From Chloroflexota bacterium (lineage in GTDB: Bacteria > Chloroflexota > Anaerolineae > Promineifilales > Promineifilaceae), in NCBI GenBank assembly GCA_018004935.1, contig JAGNBF010000054.1, positions 1-49,240 on the forward strand: DNA of 49,240 bases. The letters are read 5' to 3'. The notes under the pieces are model-generated. The model ran no database searches. It worked only from the letters and a program-made list of their open reading frames with translations, and was not told where the DNA came from. The first letter of the stretch is position 1. Each line of letters starts with the position of its first letter. Position numbers and translations under genes: made by a program. This document shows, in pieces, positions 18,158-26,422 of this stretch.

Positions 18158-18477
18158 ATGCGGGTGTGTTTTACAACGGGTTTAAGCAGGCGTCAAGGGA
18201 ATGGAAGAGGAAGGGGAAAGGGGCTGTGTTTGGACGCTTACTAAGGGTTCGCTCGCAAATAACTTTTGAGGTTCTTTTGGAATTCGCGGGGTGTGGCTAC
18301 ATGGTGGGGCTGGCCTTGTGCCTGCCCCGTTGAGGGCAACCACAAGGGTTGCCCCTACAGATGGTGTCAACCCCCTGAAATTCCGAAGACCCACTTTTGA
18401 GTTTGCTGTGATCGGTCTCCTGACCGAGCCACTCAACTTAATTTTGAGCAAGCCCTAAGTAAAAAACGTACGATGAC
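18158..18477. repeat. Intergenic dispersed repeats
   Basis: No gene. It contains a GGACGCTTACTAAGGGTTCGC stretch (~18233) related to 13250 and 14340, a region on 'GGCTGGCCTTGTGCCTGCCCC' (~18307) shared loosely with 9150, 28560 and 38655, GATGGTGTCAACCCCCTGAAA (18361 on, repeated at 33290), and the palindrome CGGTCTCCTGACCG (18413-18426). The block separates the C25 operon from the flippase-GT pair, so those may be separate transcripts. Confidence 0.6.
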
Positions 18478-20667
18478 TTAGGGCCGTATGATAACGGTGC
18501 TGGGATCTCCTAACAGGCCAAAGGTATCTATAATTTCTTGAAGCCAGGGAGCAGAGGAAATGTTGACGGCATTTTGGGCCTCAAGCAGGGCATCCCCCAT
18601 GCGGAGATTGTCTGGATTTTGTAGGGCGTGGATGAGGCTTTGGGCAAATGGTTCCTGGTTATTGGGTAAGGTGAGGCTGGTGGCGGCGATGATCAAGACT
18701 GGCCCGTTTTCATGGCTGAGCATTATTTCGGAGATGGATGGGGTTGTGGGATGAGCAAAGAGGCCAGTGAGGCAGGTGAATTGTAAGACGATGGGGGGAT
18801 GGGCTTGCGGCCGCAGATTTTCCAGGGCTTCCAGGGTTAATACCTGCTCTTTGCCCCACATGTCCAAACTGCCGTGCCCATTGTATGTGACCAACCAGGC
18901 TCCTTCATTCCAGGCCGTTGTGAGAGCGGTTGTTGGTTGGCCGTACAATTTGATCACAGAGGCTTCGGTAAAATTGTTTTGGCTAATCAGGTTATCGGCA
19001 AAGTAGCTAAACTGCTCTTCTGTGCCATCGGCGGTAAAAATAGAAAATGAGCTGGGGGAACTCTGTTCATAGGCCAGGGTACGGGCGACAAGGTTAGCGA
19101 CCACATCAGGATCACTGATGGGCCAACGACCCAAAGCCAGATCGGGCACCCCATCATTGTTCAGATCTGCCAGGCGGGTGTCGCTGACCGTTTCACCACT
19201 GAAGGTGACAGGGATGAGGGTTGTGGGGACGACATCAGGTGGTGTTTGCCCTAGATAGTTGCGGAAATCGGTGCTGACATCTCCTACCAGCAAGAGGTAA
19301 CGAGGTAAGGGGGCTGTCCAGTTCTGGTGGGCGTATTGTAGGAAGGTGCGCAGACTATCTGGTCCCACTTCCCCTGCTCCAAATTCATCGTAGATTTCGG
19401 CAACCGGTACAATGAGGGTATGGATACCCTGACTGTCTCGTGTTTCTTTGAGAGGTTGTAAGGCTGGGGCGAGAGCATCTGTTGTGAGGATGAGGAGATC
19501 GGCCTGGTTGGCCGGGTTGTGCCAATCACTCACCCGCAGGCCACGAATTTCGGCGGGCGACAGGAAGGCGGTAGGGCCGATGGCGGCCAGGCGCATGGTG
19601 GAGGTGAGGGTGAGGGGCACGCGGCCGCGGTCTATCACCTCAGTTGTGATTTGGGCCGGGGCGGATGGCTCGGCAATGTCGAACAAAAGCGGCGCTTCAG
19701 TAAAACCCGAAAGCTCTACTGTGCCGTTTACCGGCTCCATGAGAATGTGATCATTCACCGCTGTGGGGGGTGTCTGGTAAGCCAGTTCTAGCCAGTCCAG
19801 GTACATAATGTCTATAAAGGTGGCTCCAGCAACTTTGTTGTCTAATACGAGAGAATTGTCTCCAGTGACCAGCGTGTTGGCTGGGATAGGGAGGGTGGCG
19901 GTGAAATATTGTTGCCCATCCCAACGGATGGTACCCAGGGGCTGATCGTTGAGCCGAACATCCAGGTCGTGATCTAAATCTACCTGATCGCTATATGTGG
20001 ATCCCCATAAGGTGAGGGTGAGCAAGGCCGGTTGGGTGGGAGTAACCAGGGGCAGGTTAAGGTTTTTTTCCAGGATGGCCTCCACACCGATGGTTTCCCA
20101 GAACCAGATGTCCCCCAGCCAGTTGGTGCGAGCCTGACCCTGGTAGTTATGATTTTCTTCCAGGCGTAGGGTGCGGGTAATGGTGGTGAGGGAGGGAGAA
20201 GCGGGCATGGTCGCGGCCGCGGCGATCATTTCCGTACCCGCTTTCCCCAAACTTAGTACATAGGGCCGTCGGGTAGTGTAGGGGCTGGTAGGAGCCAGTC
20301 CGTAAAAAATGAGACTTTCTGCCTGTAGTCGGTATGGGACAACTTCACCTTGGTGTGTTAGTTGCATATTATTGACCTGCCAATCCGTTGCCGTCATGTC
20401 TAATTCGTCTGCCGTAATTTGATAAAAACCGGTGTACGCAACTTCCAAAACGAAGGCATTTGTGCTGGTGATACCGGCAACCGGCGCTGGGGCTAGCTTG
20501 CGCCAGAGAAGCCAGCCGGTGATGGTGAAGAGGGCCAGCCCTAAGACCAAAAAAAAGGCCACAAGGGGCCAGGGGAAACGAGTAGATTGGGGTAATGGGG
20601 GGGGGGAAGTCACCTCTGACAAGGGTTTCTCATCAGAGGTGACTGTTTGCTCAAGTTCGGATGTCAT
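18478..20667 (-). CDS. Membrane-anchored C25 (gingipain-type) cysteine peptidase
   Basis: 729 residues. A cytoplasmic ~30-residue head precedes one membrane helix (WPLVAFFLVLGLALFTITGWLL, ~34-56), leaving the rest outside. Residues ~70-380 form beta-rich domains. The C25 domain (~390-729) has PRYLLLVGDVS, a DxNxDGxPDLALGRWP calcium-like loop, the catalytic histidine in YNGHGSLDMW (~597) and cysteine in LQFTCLTG (~630). C25 includes gingipains and PorU, the type IX secretion sortase, so proteolysis or transpeptidation are both open. The start overlaps the previous gene by 4 bp (ATGA), implying translational coupling. It shares the fold with the 1132-residue C25 protein upstream. No type IX secretion genes are present. 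Confidence 0.88.
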   Translation of the reverse strand: MTSELEQTVTSDEKPLSEVTSPPPLPQSTRFPWPLVAFFLVLGLALFTITGWLLWRKLAPAPVAGITSTNAFVLEVAYTGFYQITADELDMTATDWQVNNMQLTHQGEVVPYRLQAESLIFYGLAPTSPYTTRRPYVLSLGKAGTEMIAAAATMPASPSLTTITRTLRLEENHNYQGQARTNWLGDIWFWETIGVEAILEKNLNLPLVTPTQPALLTLTLWGSTYSDQVDLDHDLDVRLNDQPLGTIRWDGQQYFTATLPIPANTLVTGDNSLVLDNKVAGATFIDIMYLDWLELAYQTPPTAVNDHILMEPVNGTVELSGFTEAPLLFDIAEPSAPAQITTEVIDRGRVPLTLTSTMRLAAIGPTAFLSPAEIRGLRVSDWHNPANQADLLILTTDALAPALQPLKETRDSQGIHTLIVPVAEIYDEFGAGEVGPDSLRTFLQYAHQNWTAPLPRYLLLVGDVSTDFRNYLGQTPPDVVPTTLIPVTFSGETVSDTRLADLNNDGVPDLALGRWPISDPDVVANLVARTLAYEQSSPSSFSIFTADGTEEQFSYFADNLISQNNFTEASVIKLYGQPTTALTTAWNEGAWLVTYNGHGSLDMWGKEQVLTLEALENLRPQAHPPIVLQFTCLTGLFAHPTTPSISEIMLSHENGPVLIIAATSLTLPNNQEPFAQSLIHALQNPDNLRMGDALLEAQNAVNISSAPWLQEIIDTFGLLGDPSTVIIRP

Positions 20668-21803
20668 TGTGGGCCATTTTGTTTACGGGTGAAGAGCAGA
20701 ATCGTACCGAAGACACCAGCGGCAAAAATGAAGAGGCCAGCAATAAAACCAAGCCAAAGAATGACGCGGCCGCTACCCCCAGTGGTTATCGAAGTTGCCC
20801 CATCAGGGGCCGGTAGCGTGCTGTTGGCTCCGGGTACATTGCTGTCGCCAAAATCTGTTACTCCAGGTGTACTTCTCTGGTAAGGATCAGATAGAGTGGT
20901 TGTAACCTCGATGCTTCCCGGGTTTAGCGGGTTGGATGAAAGGGTGGCTTCTGCACCGGGTATGGGTTGTCCATCGGGATAAACACCACCGGCATCCGGC
21001 GGTGTGTCAGGCAATGTCGGGTCTGTGGTGGGCGCGGCACCGGGATACGCTTCTACTGGGTTGGGTGTTATCTGGGCAATGGGAGTGCCATTGCTTTCAC
21101 TGGTGGCGGCACCCGTTGTTGTAGATGCCCGGGTAGGTATATTGTTGTTGCTCCCCCCCGACACTGGGGTAGGGGAAGGCAAAGTTTGATTATTGCCGCT
21201 AACAGGAGTTGTGGTAGCTAGGGGAACAGGGGTGTTTGTGAGGACTGGGGTGTTGGGAATGACCGGAGTTTGTCCGGGAAGGGTTGTGGCTGTGGGCGTT
21301 GCCGTAGGGGTAAAAGTGGCCGTATTTCCCCCGGTATTGCCTCCACCTATGACTGGTAATGTTGGCGTGGGCGACCCAATTATCCCTGCTACTACGGAAA
21401 TGACATCGAAAGCGATAACCTCATCCAAATCAGCTTCAATTTCGATGAGCATATACCAATAGGTCTGTCCTGGTGTAGCTTGGGTATCGGTAACGATGTA
21501 TTCGGCCCCGGTTTCCAGGCCAGTGGCCTGGATGAAACTGAGTGTTTCGCCCTCATATAAGAGGTCAATAAAATCAAAGGGGCCATCTGCCGAACTGCTA
21601 CGCTTCATGCGGAATCCGGCTGTCTGCACTTCTGAACCGGTTATCCATTCCAGGCTGACGCCCTGGGTAATACCCGTGCCGGTGAAGGAATAAACTTCTA
21701 CATTTTGAGAGCCATGGGCCTGCACGGATGGCCTGATGTTATGAGTCAGCCATAAGGCCAGGGAAAAAGACAGAATAATAAAAACAAAAATACGTTTACG
21801 CAT
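20664..21803 (-). CDS. Secreted Fn3-like protein with Thr/Pro stalk and C-terminal anchor
   Basis: 379 residues. A signal peptide (1-~30, FVFIILSFSLALWL, cut likely after VQA) leads to an Fn3-like domain (~35-140) of the 'LEWxTxSExxxAGFxxxRS...YxxTDxxxxPGxxYWYxL' type; this motif often marks surface proteins and is shared with the small membrane protein at 25934-26422. Residues ~145-335 are a low-complexity Thr/Pro/Gly stalk (TATPTATTLPGQTP, VTNTPVPLATTTPV). A C-terminal helix (VILWLGFIAGLFIFAAGVFG) and RKQNGPQ end anchor it. It lies between the two C25 peptidases, overlaps the second by 4 bp, and could be their partner or substrate. Confidence 0.82.
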   Translation of the reverse strand: MRKRIFVFIILSFSLALWLTHNIRPSVQAHGSQNVEVYSFTGTGITQGVSLEWITGSEVQTAGFRMKRSSSADGPFDFIDLLYEGETLSFIQATGLETGAEYIVTDTQATPGQTYWYMLIEIEADLDEVIAFDVISVVAGIIGSPTPTLPVIGGGNTGGNTATFTPTATPTATTLPGQTPVIPNTPVLTNTPVPLATTTPVSGNNQTLPSPTPVSGGSNNNIPTRASTTTGAATSESNGTPIAQITPNPVEAYPGAAPTTDPTLPDTPPDAGGVYPDGQPIPGAEATLSSNPLNPGSIEVTTTLSDPYQRSTPGVTDFGDSNVPGANSTLPAPDGATSITTGGSGRVILWLGFIAGLFIFAAGVFGTILLFTRKQNGPQ

Positions 21804-21838
21804 GGAGAGCCTTCTGATAGATCGTTCAGATAACCCGA

Positions 21839-22037
21839 TTATTTGTGAAAGACCCAGGGATTGTCGTGCCTTTTTTGTAACTTCTCAATATTTTGCAAAA
21901 ACCGTGGCCTGAGCTTGTCGAAGGCCGTTGGTTTCGACAGGCTCAACCAACGGCACCACATATTATTGAGAAAATACCTTTTTTTGTCTCCATTCCTTGA
22001 GCGGTCATCCTTAGAGCCTGAACGTTTGACCTGGTGG
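21839..22037. repeat. Inverted-repeat element between C25 and Fn3-like genes
   Basis: A near-palindromic block: CTGAGCTTGTCGAAGGCCG (21910 on) faces GGTTTCGACAGGCTCAACC (~21930 on), flanked by TTCTCAATA (~21883) and TATTGAGAA (~21963). The same arrangement, TTCTCAATAAAG...GAGAAGATACC, appears at 33794-33892 and 48627-48723. It interrupts the otherwise tight C25 operon, and may be a mobile REP-like hairpin. Confidence 0.7.
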
Positions 22038-25000
22038 TTATTTTTTGAGCAGTGGTAGGTAGAGACTACTCGTGGGGATGAGAATCTGCACCATGACCGA
22101 ATCATTCTCATTGCCCGGATCCCCCTCCAGACCGGTGCCTGTAACGACAGCCTGATTGGTAAGGTTCACAGGGTTGTTAATAGTTGAAGCCACCAGGGTT
22201 GTTAGCGTAATGGTTGCTGTATCACCAGGGAGAAAGGGTGGTTCCAGGGTGAATGTGATTTGATTTCCAGCTACATCTACCGTATGCGCAACGCTAACCG
22301 AATGAGTGACATAGTTTAACCCTGTTGGTAGGGTATCAACAACTGTCAGATGGGTGGGATAAAGACCGGTATTATTGACGCTTAGGGTAAAGGTAACGGT
22401 AGCACCAGGGGTGGCGCTGGTTTGTTGGGTGGTTAAATCCAGGCTGACGGCTGGGCGGTATAGTTGCAGGGCTGGATCACCGTGCAGAGTGAAGGAGTAG
22501 AGTTCGGAGTAGTGGAGATTTGCCAGGGCGTAATTGAGTTTACCGTAAAGAATGGCATCACCAATGGCTGTGAGGCCTTGATCAAGTAAACCATCATAAA
22601 AGCCATGAGCCAGGTAACTATGTTCAGAGGTGAGGCCAAGGCCGGTAGAAGACCAATGCGCGGCCGCGCCCACGGCTCCAGTTGTCCCTGTTGGTTGCCC
22701 GACGATAGTTTCCCCCAAGCCTTCAAAACCGGGAAAGATGAAATGGGCATCCAGGCAATCCATACTTAGAGCGATGACTGGTCGGCTACTGTTGAACCAG
22801 AAACCGGTAGAGGAAACTTGTAGTAGATCACCCGCCCATTGGTCTATAGAACCGTGACCGCGATAGTTGAGCAAAGTAATCCCCTGATTGTTGATGGCTT
22901 CTTTCATGGCCGCCCGCATGAGGGCGGTAGTTGTATATTGGCCTGTTTCGTTGCCCAGGCACATTTCTTGGGTGGTGAAGGGGGCAGAAATCGCGGCCGC
23001 GGTTGCTTCATTTTCACTACAAAAATCACCTGCATCCGGGTCGAACTCATCCGCCGTAAACAAAATGTTTTCCAGCCAGGCATAATTTGTGGGATCACTT
23101 AAGTAACTGAGATGATTTTGCTCATACTGGATGATTTTGGCTACTGATGTTGTCACCTCACTTAAACTCTGTCCGGCTAACCGACCAATGGCCATATCGG
23201 CCAGATTATCATTTCCCGCTAACAAAACAAATGAATAGTCAGTGGGAATCAGACCCTGGAACCGATCAATGATAAGCATGTCTGTATTGACATAGGAAAT
23301 CTGATTCTCATCCCAATAAGTGGGTGAGCCGTTGCCCACCCAAATGTGACGCACATCGGCACTGGCATCACCTACCAGAAGCACATAACTGGGAGCCACC
23401 TGCCAATTGGCCAGGGCGTGAGCCAGGTAGTTGTGAATAGCGGATGGCGTTTCTAACCCATAGCCATATTGATAGATGATGTCTTGTATATCTACAACAT
23501 GGGTTTGATAAGCGCCATAAAGTGCGGCTTGCCGATGGGTAGCTAACTGATTCACTGCGGGCATGAAATCCGAATGACTGATAGCCAGCCATTCGGCCTG
23601 GTTGTTGGGTGGATTGAGGTTAGGGACTAAATAATTCTCTACCGCGGCCGCGGACAGATTGATGATATTGGCATTGGTGGTGGCAATAAACCGGGCGGTA
23701 CTGGCATGGGTACTGCCAAAAGAGTATGTGTATGGCCCACTGCCGCTAATATTAGCCGCCGTCATGGGGACACGGGTCGGTTGATAAGGATTGCTAATGT
23801 TCCACACCAGCACATTGGCGGCATTATTTTGGCTATACCCCTGAATGCTATATTGGTGTGAGCCACTGTTATGGGTAAAGATGAGTTGATCACTGGTAGC
23901 AATAAATTGCCGTTGGTATTCAATCGTCAGCCGGTTGAGGAGGTAGTTTTTCGTGACAGTTGTTGATGAGCTGTGCGTGCCAATGGTAATCTGGTTTGTG
24001 CCGTTCACCAGGGCACTGGCTGATGCATTCCCCACAACATTCACATTAAGATTGTTTGACCAGGTGTTCGTTCCCTTGTAGGTTGAACCATAAGTGCCGT
24101 AGTTCAGATAACTGTTTATCAGATGGCTGGCCGTGCCCCGAGACAGAATTTCGGTTGTGAAGGTAATGGTGCTACTGGATGTAACCGGGTTAGGTGTATC
24201 AATGGTGTAGGTTTTGGTGATAGGGGTAGTAGATTGCGACCAGAGATCCCAGTACCAGGAATCTGTTTCGTTATAGAACCACAATTCTTGGGGCACAAAG
24301 GTGCTGGTAAAACGATTGTTTTGTTCGTGGGTGATGGTTTCAGGGAAAGAGGCGGCCGTGGGAAACCCGGTTGGGTTATTGATAGTGGTAATGCTGGTGG
24401 CCGTTCCCCCAACCCATAACCAGAAAATATTGTCAGTAACATATTGCTGATCATGCCGGGTTCCATTGAAGGCCCAACCATAGAAACGTACCGCATCATT
24501 GGCAGAATCGAAGTTGCTCGTGCCACCCCGATTGACAAATTCGGTTGCCACCGTTTGACCGTTATAGACCATTTGGATGGTAGCGGGGTTGTAACTGCCC
24601 GACATCCCTAACGTGGCATAGGTAACTTCGTAAATACCATCTTGGCTGAGGGCCAGTTTAAAAGCGACCTGGCCCTCAGGCAAAACGGTGGCTGTGCCGC
24701 CCATATTGGCGGGTAAACTGCGCCATTGGCTGGCCTGAGCGGCATTCAGGGCCAGACCAGCGATTGTTTGCAGGTGATTGTCATGGTAGCCAGGGGCGGG
24801 GTGCAGGTTGCTAAAATCACTCCCTGTAAAGGTAATGTCAACCTCTAAAGCTTCGGTTTGGGTAAGAGTATTTTGTGCGGGATTGTACTGGAATGGGTAA
24901 AGGGAGAGTTTTACCAGACGAATATCACGCACATATTGGGGATCAGAAAGGGTATAGGTAAAGGGCGGATAGGCCGTGTCTGTCTGATAGATCGCTGTTT

Positions 25001-25436
25001 CTGGGGAGAGATCTTCTATGAGTATATTACCAGAGGCCAGGGGGCTATCTGTTGGGGGTAAAGTGGCGCTGGGGGCGGGTTGTAATGTGGGAACGGTGTG
25101 GGTGGTCTGGTTGATGATATGGAGGTTGATGTTCGCGGCCGCGTTTGGGGGTAAAACAATATAGGTACTGTAAAAAGGAATAGCGGGTGCGCCCGGGGTA
25201 CTGGTATAAGCACTCAGGCCGGGTGCCGTCAAAAGACCCTCATCGTCTACCGAAAAAACGGGTGTGTTCAGCGTAAAATGAAGACCCGTCTCGGCCAGAA
25301 CCAAATTCTGTACAGTCGTGCTTTGCCCCCCATCAGCTTGGGGAGAGATAGCAGTGATAGGACCACCTATTCTTGTTCCTAACAGAACAAACAAAAATAA
25401 GAATAACCCTTGACGAAATGATTGATATCTATTCAT
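22038..25436 (-). CDS. Secreted C25 (gingipain-type) peptidase with DUF11 domain
   Basis: 1132 residues. A signal peptide (FRQGLFLFLFVLLG, 1-~28) precedes N-terminal beta domains with the C25 propeptide-like style (EGQVAFKLALSQDGIYEVTYATLG, AVRFYGWAFNGTRHD). The C25 catalytic region has PSYVLLVGDAS, DMAIGRLAG, the histidine in NYRGHGSIDQW (~860) and the cysteine in LSMDCLDAHF (~892). Residues ~1015-1115 form a DUF11-type Ig-like domain (TPGATVTFTLSVNNTG, VVDTLPTGLNYV). The protein ends SLYLPLLKK, a hydrophobic Tyr-Leu-Pro-Leu tail reminiscent of other Chloroflexota secreted proteins. ATG 25436 is chosen over 25460 because GAGG is suitably spaced and the signal peptide is then N-terminal. Confidence 0.88.
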   Translation of the reverse strand: MNRYQSFRQGLFLFLFVLLGTRIGGPITAISPQADGGQSTTVQNLVLAETGLHFTLNTPVFSVDDEGLLTAPGLSAYTSTPGAPAIPFYSTYIVLPPNAAANINLHIINQTTHTVPTLQPAPSATLPPTDSPLASGNILIEDLSPETAIYQTDTAYPPFTYTLSDPQYVRDIRLVKLSLYPFQYNPAQNTLTQTEALEVDITFTGSDFSNLHPAPGYHDNHLQTIAGLALNAAQASQWRSLPANMGGTATVLPEGQVAFKLALSQDGIYEVTYATLGMSGSYNPATIQMVYNGQTVATEFVNRGGTSNFDSANDAVRFYGWAFNGTRHDQQYVTDNIFWLWVGGTATSITTINNPTGFPTAASFPETITHEQNNRFTSTFVPQELWFYNETDSWYWDLWSQSTTPITKTYTIDTPNPVTSSSTITFTTEILSRGTASHLINSYLNYGTYGSTYKGTNTWSNNLNVNVVGNASASALVNGTNQITIGTHSSSTTVTKNYLLNRLTIEYQRQFIATSDQLIFTHNSGSHQYSIQGYSQNNAANVLVWNISNPYQPTRVPMTAANISGSGPYTYSFGSTHASTARFIATTNANIINLSAAAVENYLVPNLNPPNNQAEWLAISHSDFMPAVNQLATHRQAALYGAYQTHVVDIQDIIYQYGYGLETPSAIHNYLAHALANWQVAPSYVLLVGDASADVRHIWVGNGSPTYWDENQISYVNTDMLIIDRFQGLIPTDYSFVLLAGNDNLADMAIGRLAGQSLSEVTTSVAKIIQYEQNHLSYLSDPTNYAWLENILFTADEFDPDAGDFCSENEATAAAISAPFTTQEMCLGNETGQYTTTALMRAAMKEAINNQGITLLNYRGHGSIDQWAGDLLQVSSTGFWFNSSRPVIALSMDCLDAHFIFPGFEGLGETIVGQPTGTTGAVGAAAHWSSTGLGLTSEHSYLAHGFYDGLLDQGLTAIGDAILYGKLNYALANLHYSELYSFTLHGDPALQLYRPAVSLDLTTQQTSATPGATVTFTLSVNNTGLYPTHLTVVDTLPTGLNYVTHSVSVAHTVDVAGNQITFTLEPPFLPGDTATITLTTLVASTINNPVNLTNQAVVTGTGLEGDPGNENDSVMVQILIPTSSLYLPLLKK

Positions 25437-25573
25437 GTGAAACCTCAACGCCCAAATCATGATAAAACTAATCAGATGAAGGTAGTATATTACCTTTGTT
25501 TTGTCTGGTCGTGTGTGGGTAGAGTTCTCTTAAAAACCTGTAACGATTATCCCGTCAACCTGACCATAAACAC

Positions 25574-25600
25574 AACAGGTGAGGGATTTCCTCACCTGTT
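25574..25600 (-). terminator. Rho-independent-like terminator
   Basis: A perfect 11-bp stem, AACAGGTGAGG / CCTCACCTGTT with a 5-nt loop, lies just downstream of the PqqD-like gene on the minus strand. It is followed there by the T-rich TGTGTTTATGG. It probably ends the BY-kinase/PqqD transcript before the C25 gene. Confidence 0.6.
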
Positions 25601-25656
25601 TGTCTGGCTCTATCAAAACAAGCTAGAGCGAACCCCGATTGTCGGAAACAGCAAAG

Positions 25657-25944
25657 TCAGGGTGAGGGTTCCCATTGAATTAATCCTTTTTGCTGTAGAT
25701 TAGAGAGAAAATTGTTCAGATCAGACGTAGCCTGTTCCGGAGCTACCGCATAATTCTCCATCATTCGCCTTTCGATTTCCTTTACAGAAAGCCCCTCATT
25801 TTGACTGACAAGACCCCACACAAATGTACCAATGGCATTTATGATGACATAATGACCAGTTTCAGGAATGATGAGCACAGTTTCATCATCCAGCGTACGC
25901 CAGATGACACCCGGAAGTGGCTTGATGGTAGTATTAGAATTCAT
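25657..25944 (-). CDS. PqqD-like (RRE-fold) small protein
   Basis: 95 residues from ATG 25944 (MNSNTTIKP). The sequence PGVIWRTLDDETVLIIPETGHYVIINAIGTFVWGLV followed by a winged-helix-like SVKEIERRMMENYAVAPEQATSDLNNFLSNLQQKGLI is the PqqD family pattern, written here as two adjacent segments. PqqD binds precursor peptides in PQQ and other RiPP pathways. No radical SAM enzyme or precursor peptide gene is visible nearby; PqqD-like proteins are also common in exopolysaccharide loci, where their job is unclear. The ATG lies 11 bp inside the upstream membrane-protein gene, so expression is coupled. A longer reading to 26010 merely covers that gene's end. No GCGGCCGC octamer. Confidence 0.78.
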   Translation of the reverse strand: MNSNTTIKPLPGVIWRTLDDETVLIIPETGHYVIINAIGTFVWGLVSQNEGLSVKEIERRMMENYAVAPEQATSDLNNFLSNLQQKGLIQWEPSP

Positions 25945-26422
25945 ACTCTTTTTTAGTGTAGAGACTACTACTGAGAAGTAAGAGACCAACCAAAGTGCTG
26001 AGAGGTACAATGACGATGGCCCACCACTCTAACCGACGGAAGGAACCTGATATAGGTTCATCAGGATCGGCGTCGTAGATATTAGTACTGCCATCTAACT
26101 CGACTTCTTCCAGACGATAATAATAGACAAGACCCGCTTCGACAGTTTCATCGGTGTAGGTGTATTCGCTCCCGGCAAAGGCATCCTGGGCACTAAGAAT
26201 CATCGTGTCGTTGACGCGGACATATTCGCCGGTGGCCGTTTCACTCCGATAGATGTTATAACCAGCGGTCTCAAACTCTGATTCAGTTTGCCACACGATT
26301 TGGATTTGTGGCTGGCGCACAAGTTGGGTAATAAGGATCGCGGCCGCGAGAGCTAACCATAGTAAGCCCAAACCGATCAGCACGCGCCGATCCCTCGGTT
26401 GTTTTTTGGCGACCCCACTCAT
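25934..26422 (-). CDS. Two-helix membrane protein with extracellular Fn3-like domain
   Basis: 162 residues. An N-terminal helix (VLIGLGLLWLALAAAILITQL, ~14-35) and a C-terminal helix (WWAIVIVPLSTLVGLLLLSSS, ~131-151) enclose an outside Fn3-like domain: IVWQTESEFETAGYNIYRS, EYTYTDETVEAGLVYYYRLEEVELDG. This is the same domain type as in the 20664-21803 protein. The ATG shares one base with the stop of the upstream BY-kinase gene, and the PqqD-like gene starts inside its 3' end, so the three are a tight operon. It may present the domain near the polysaccharide export complex; function unknown. Confidence 0.8.
   Translation of the reverse strand: MSGVAKKQPRDRRVLIGLGLLWLALAAAILITQLVRQPQIQIVWQTESEFETAGYNIYRSETATGEYVRVNDTMILSAQDAFAGSEYTYTDETVEAGLVYYYRLEEVELDGSTNIYDADPDEPISGSFRRLEWWAIVIVPLSTLVGLLLLSSSLYTKKEYEF

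Noticed and set aside
18478-25436. Complete type IX secretion system
   Set aside because: Only C25 domains are present; no Por/Spr/Gld components and no CTD-type end are seen.
25437-25460. Longer N-terminus for the secreted C25 protein
   Set aside because: It would place residues before the signal peptide; GAGG is better spaced for the ATG at 25436.
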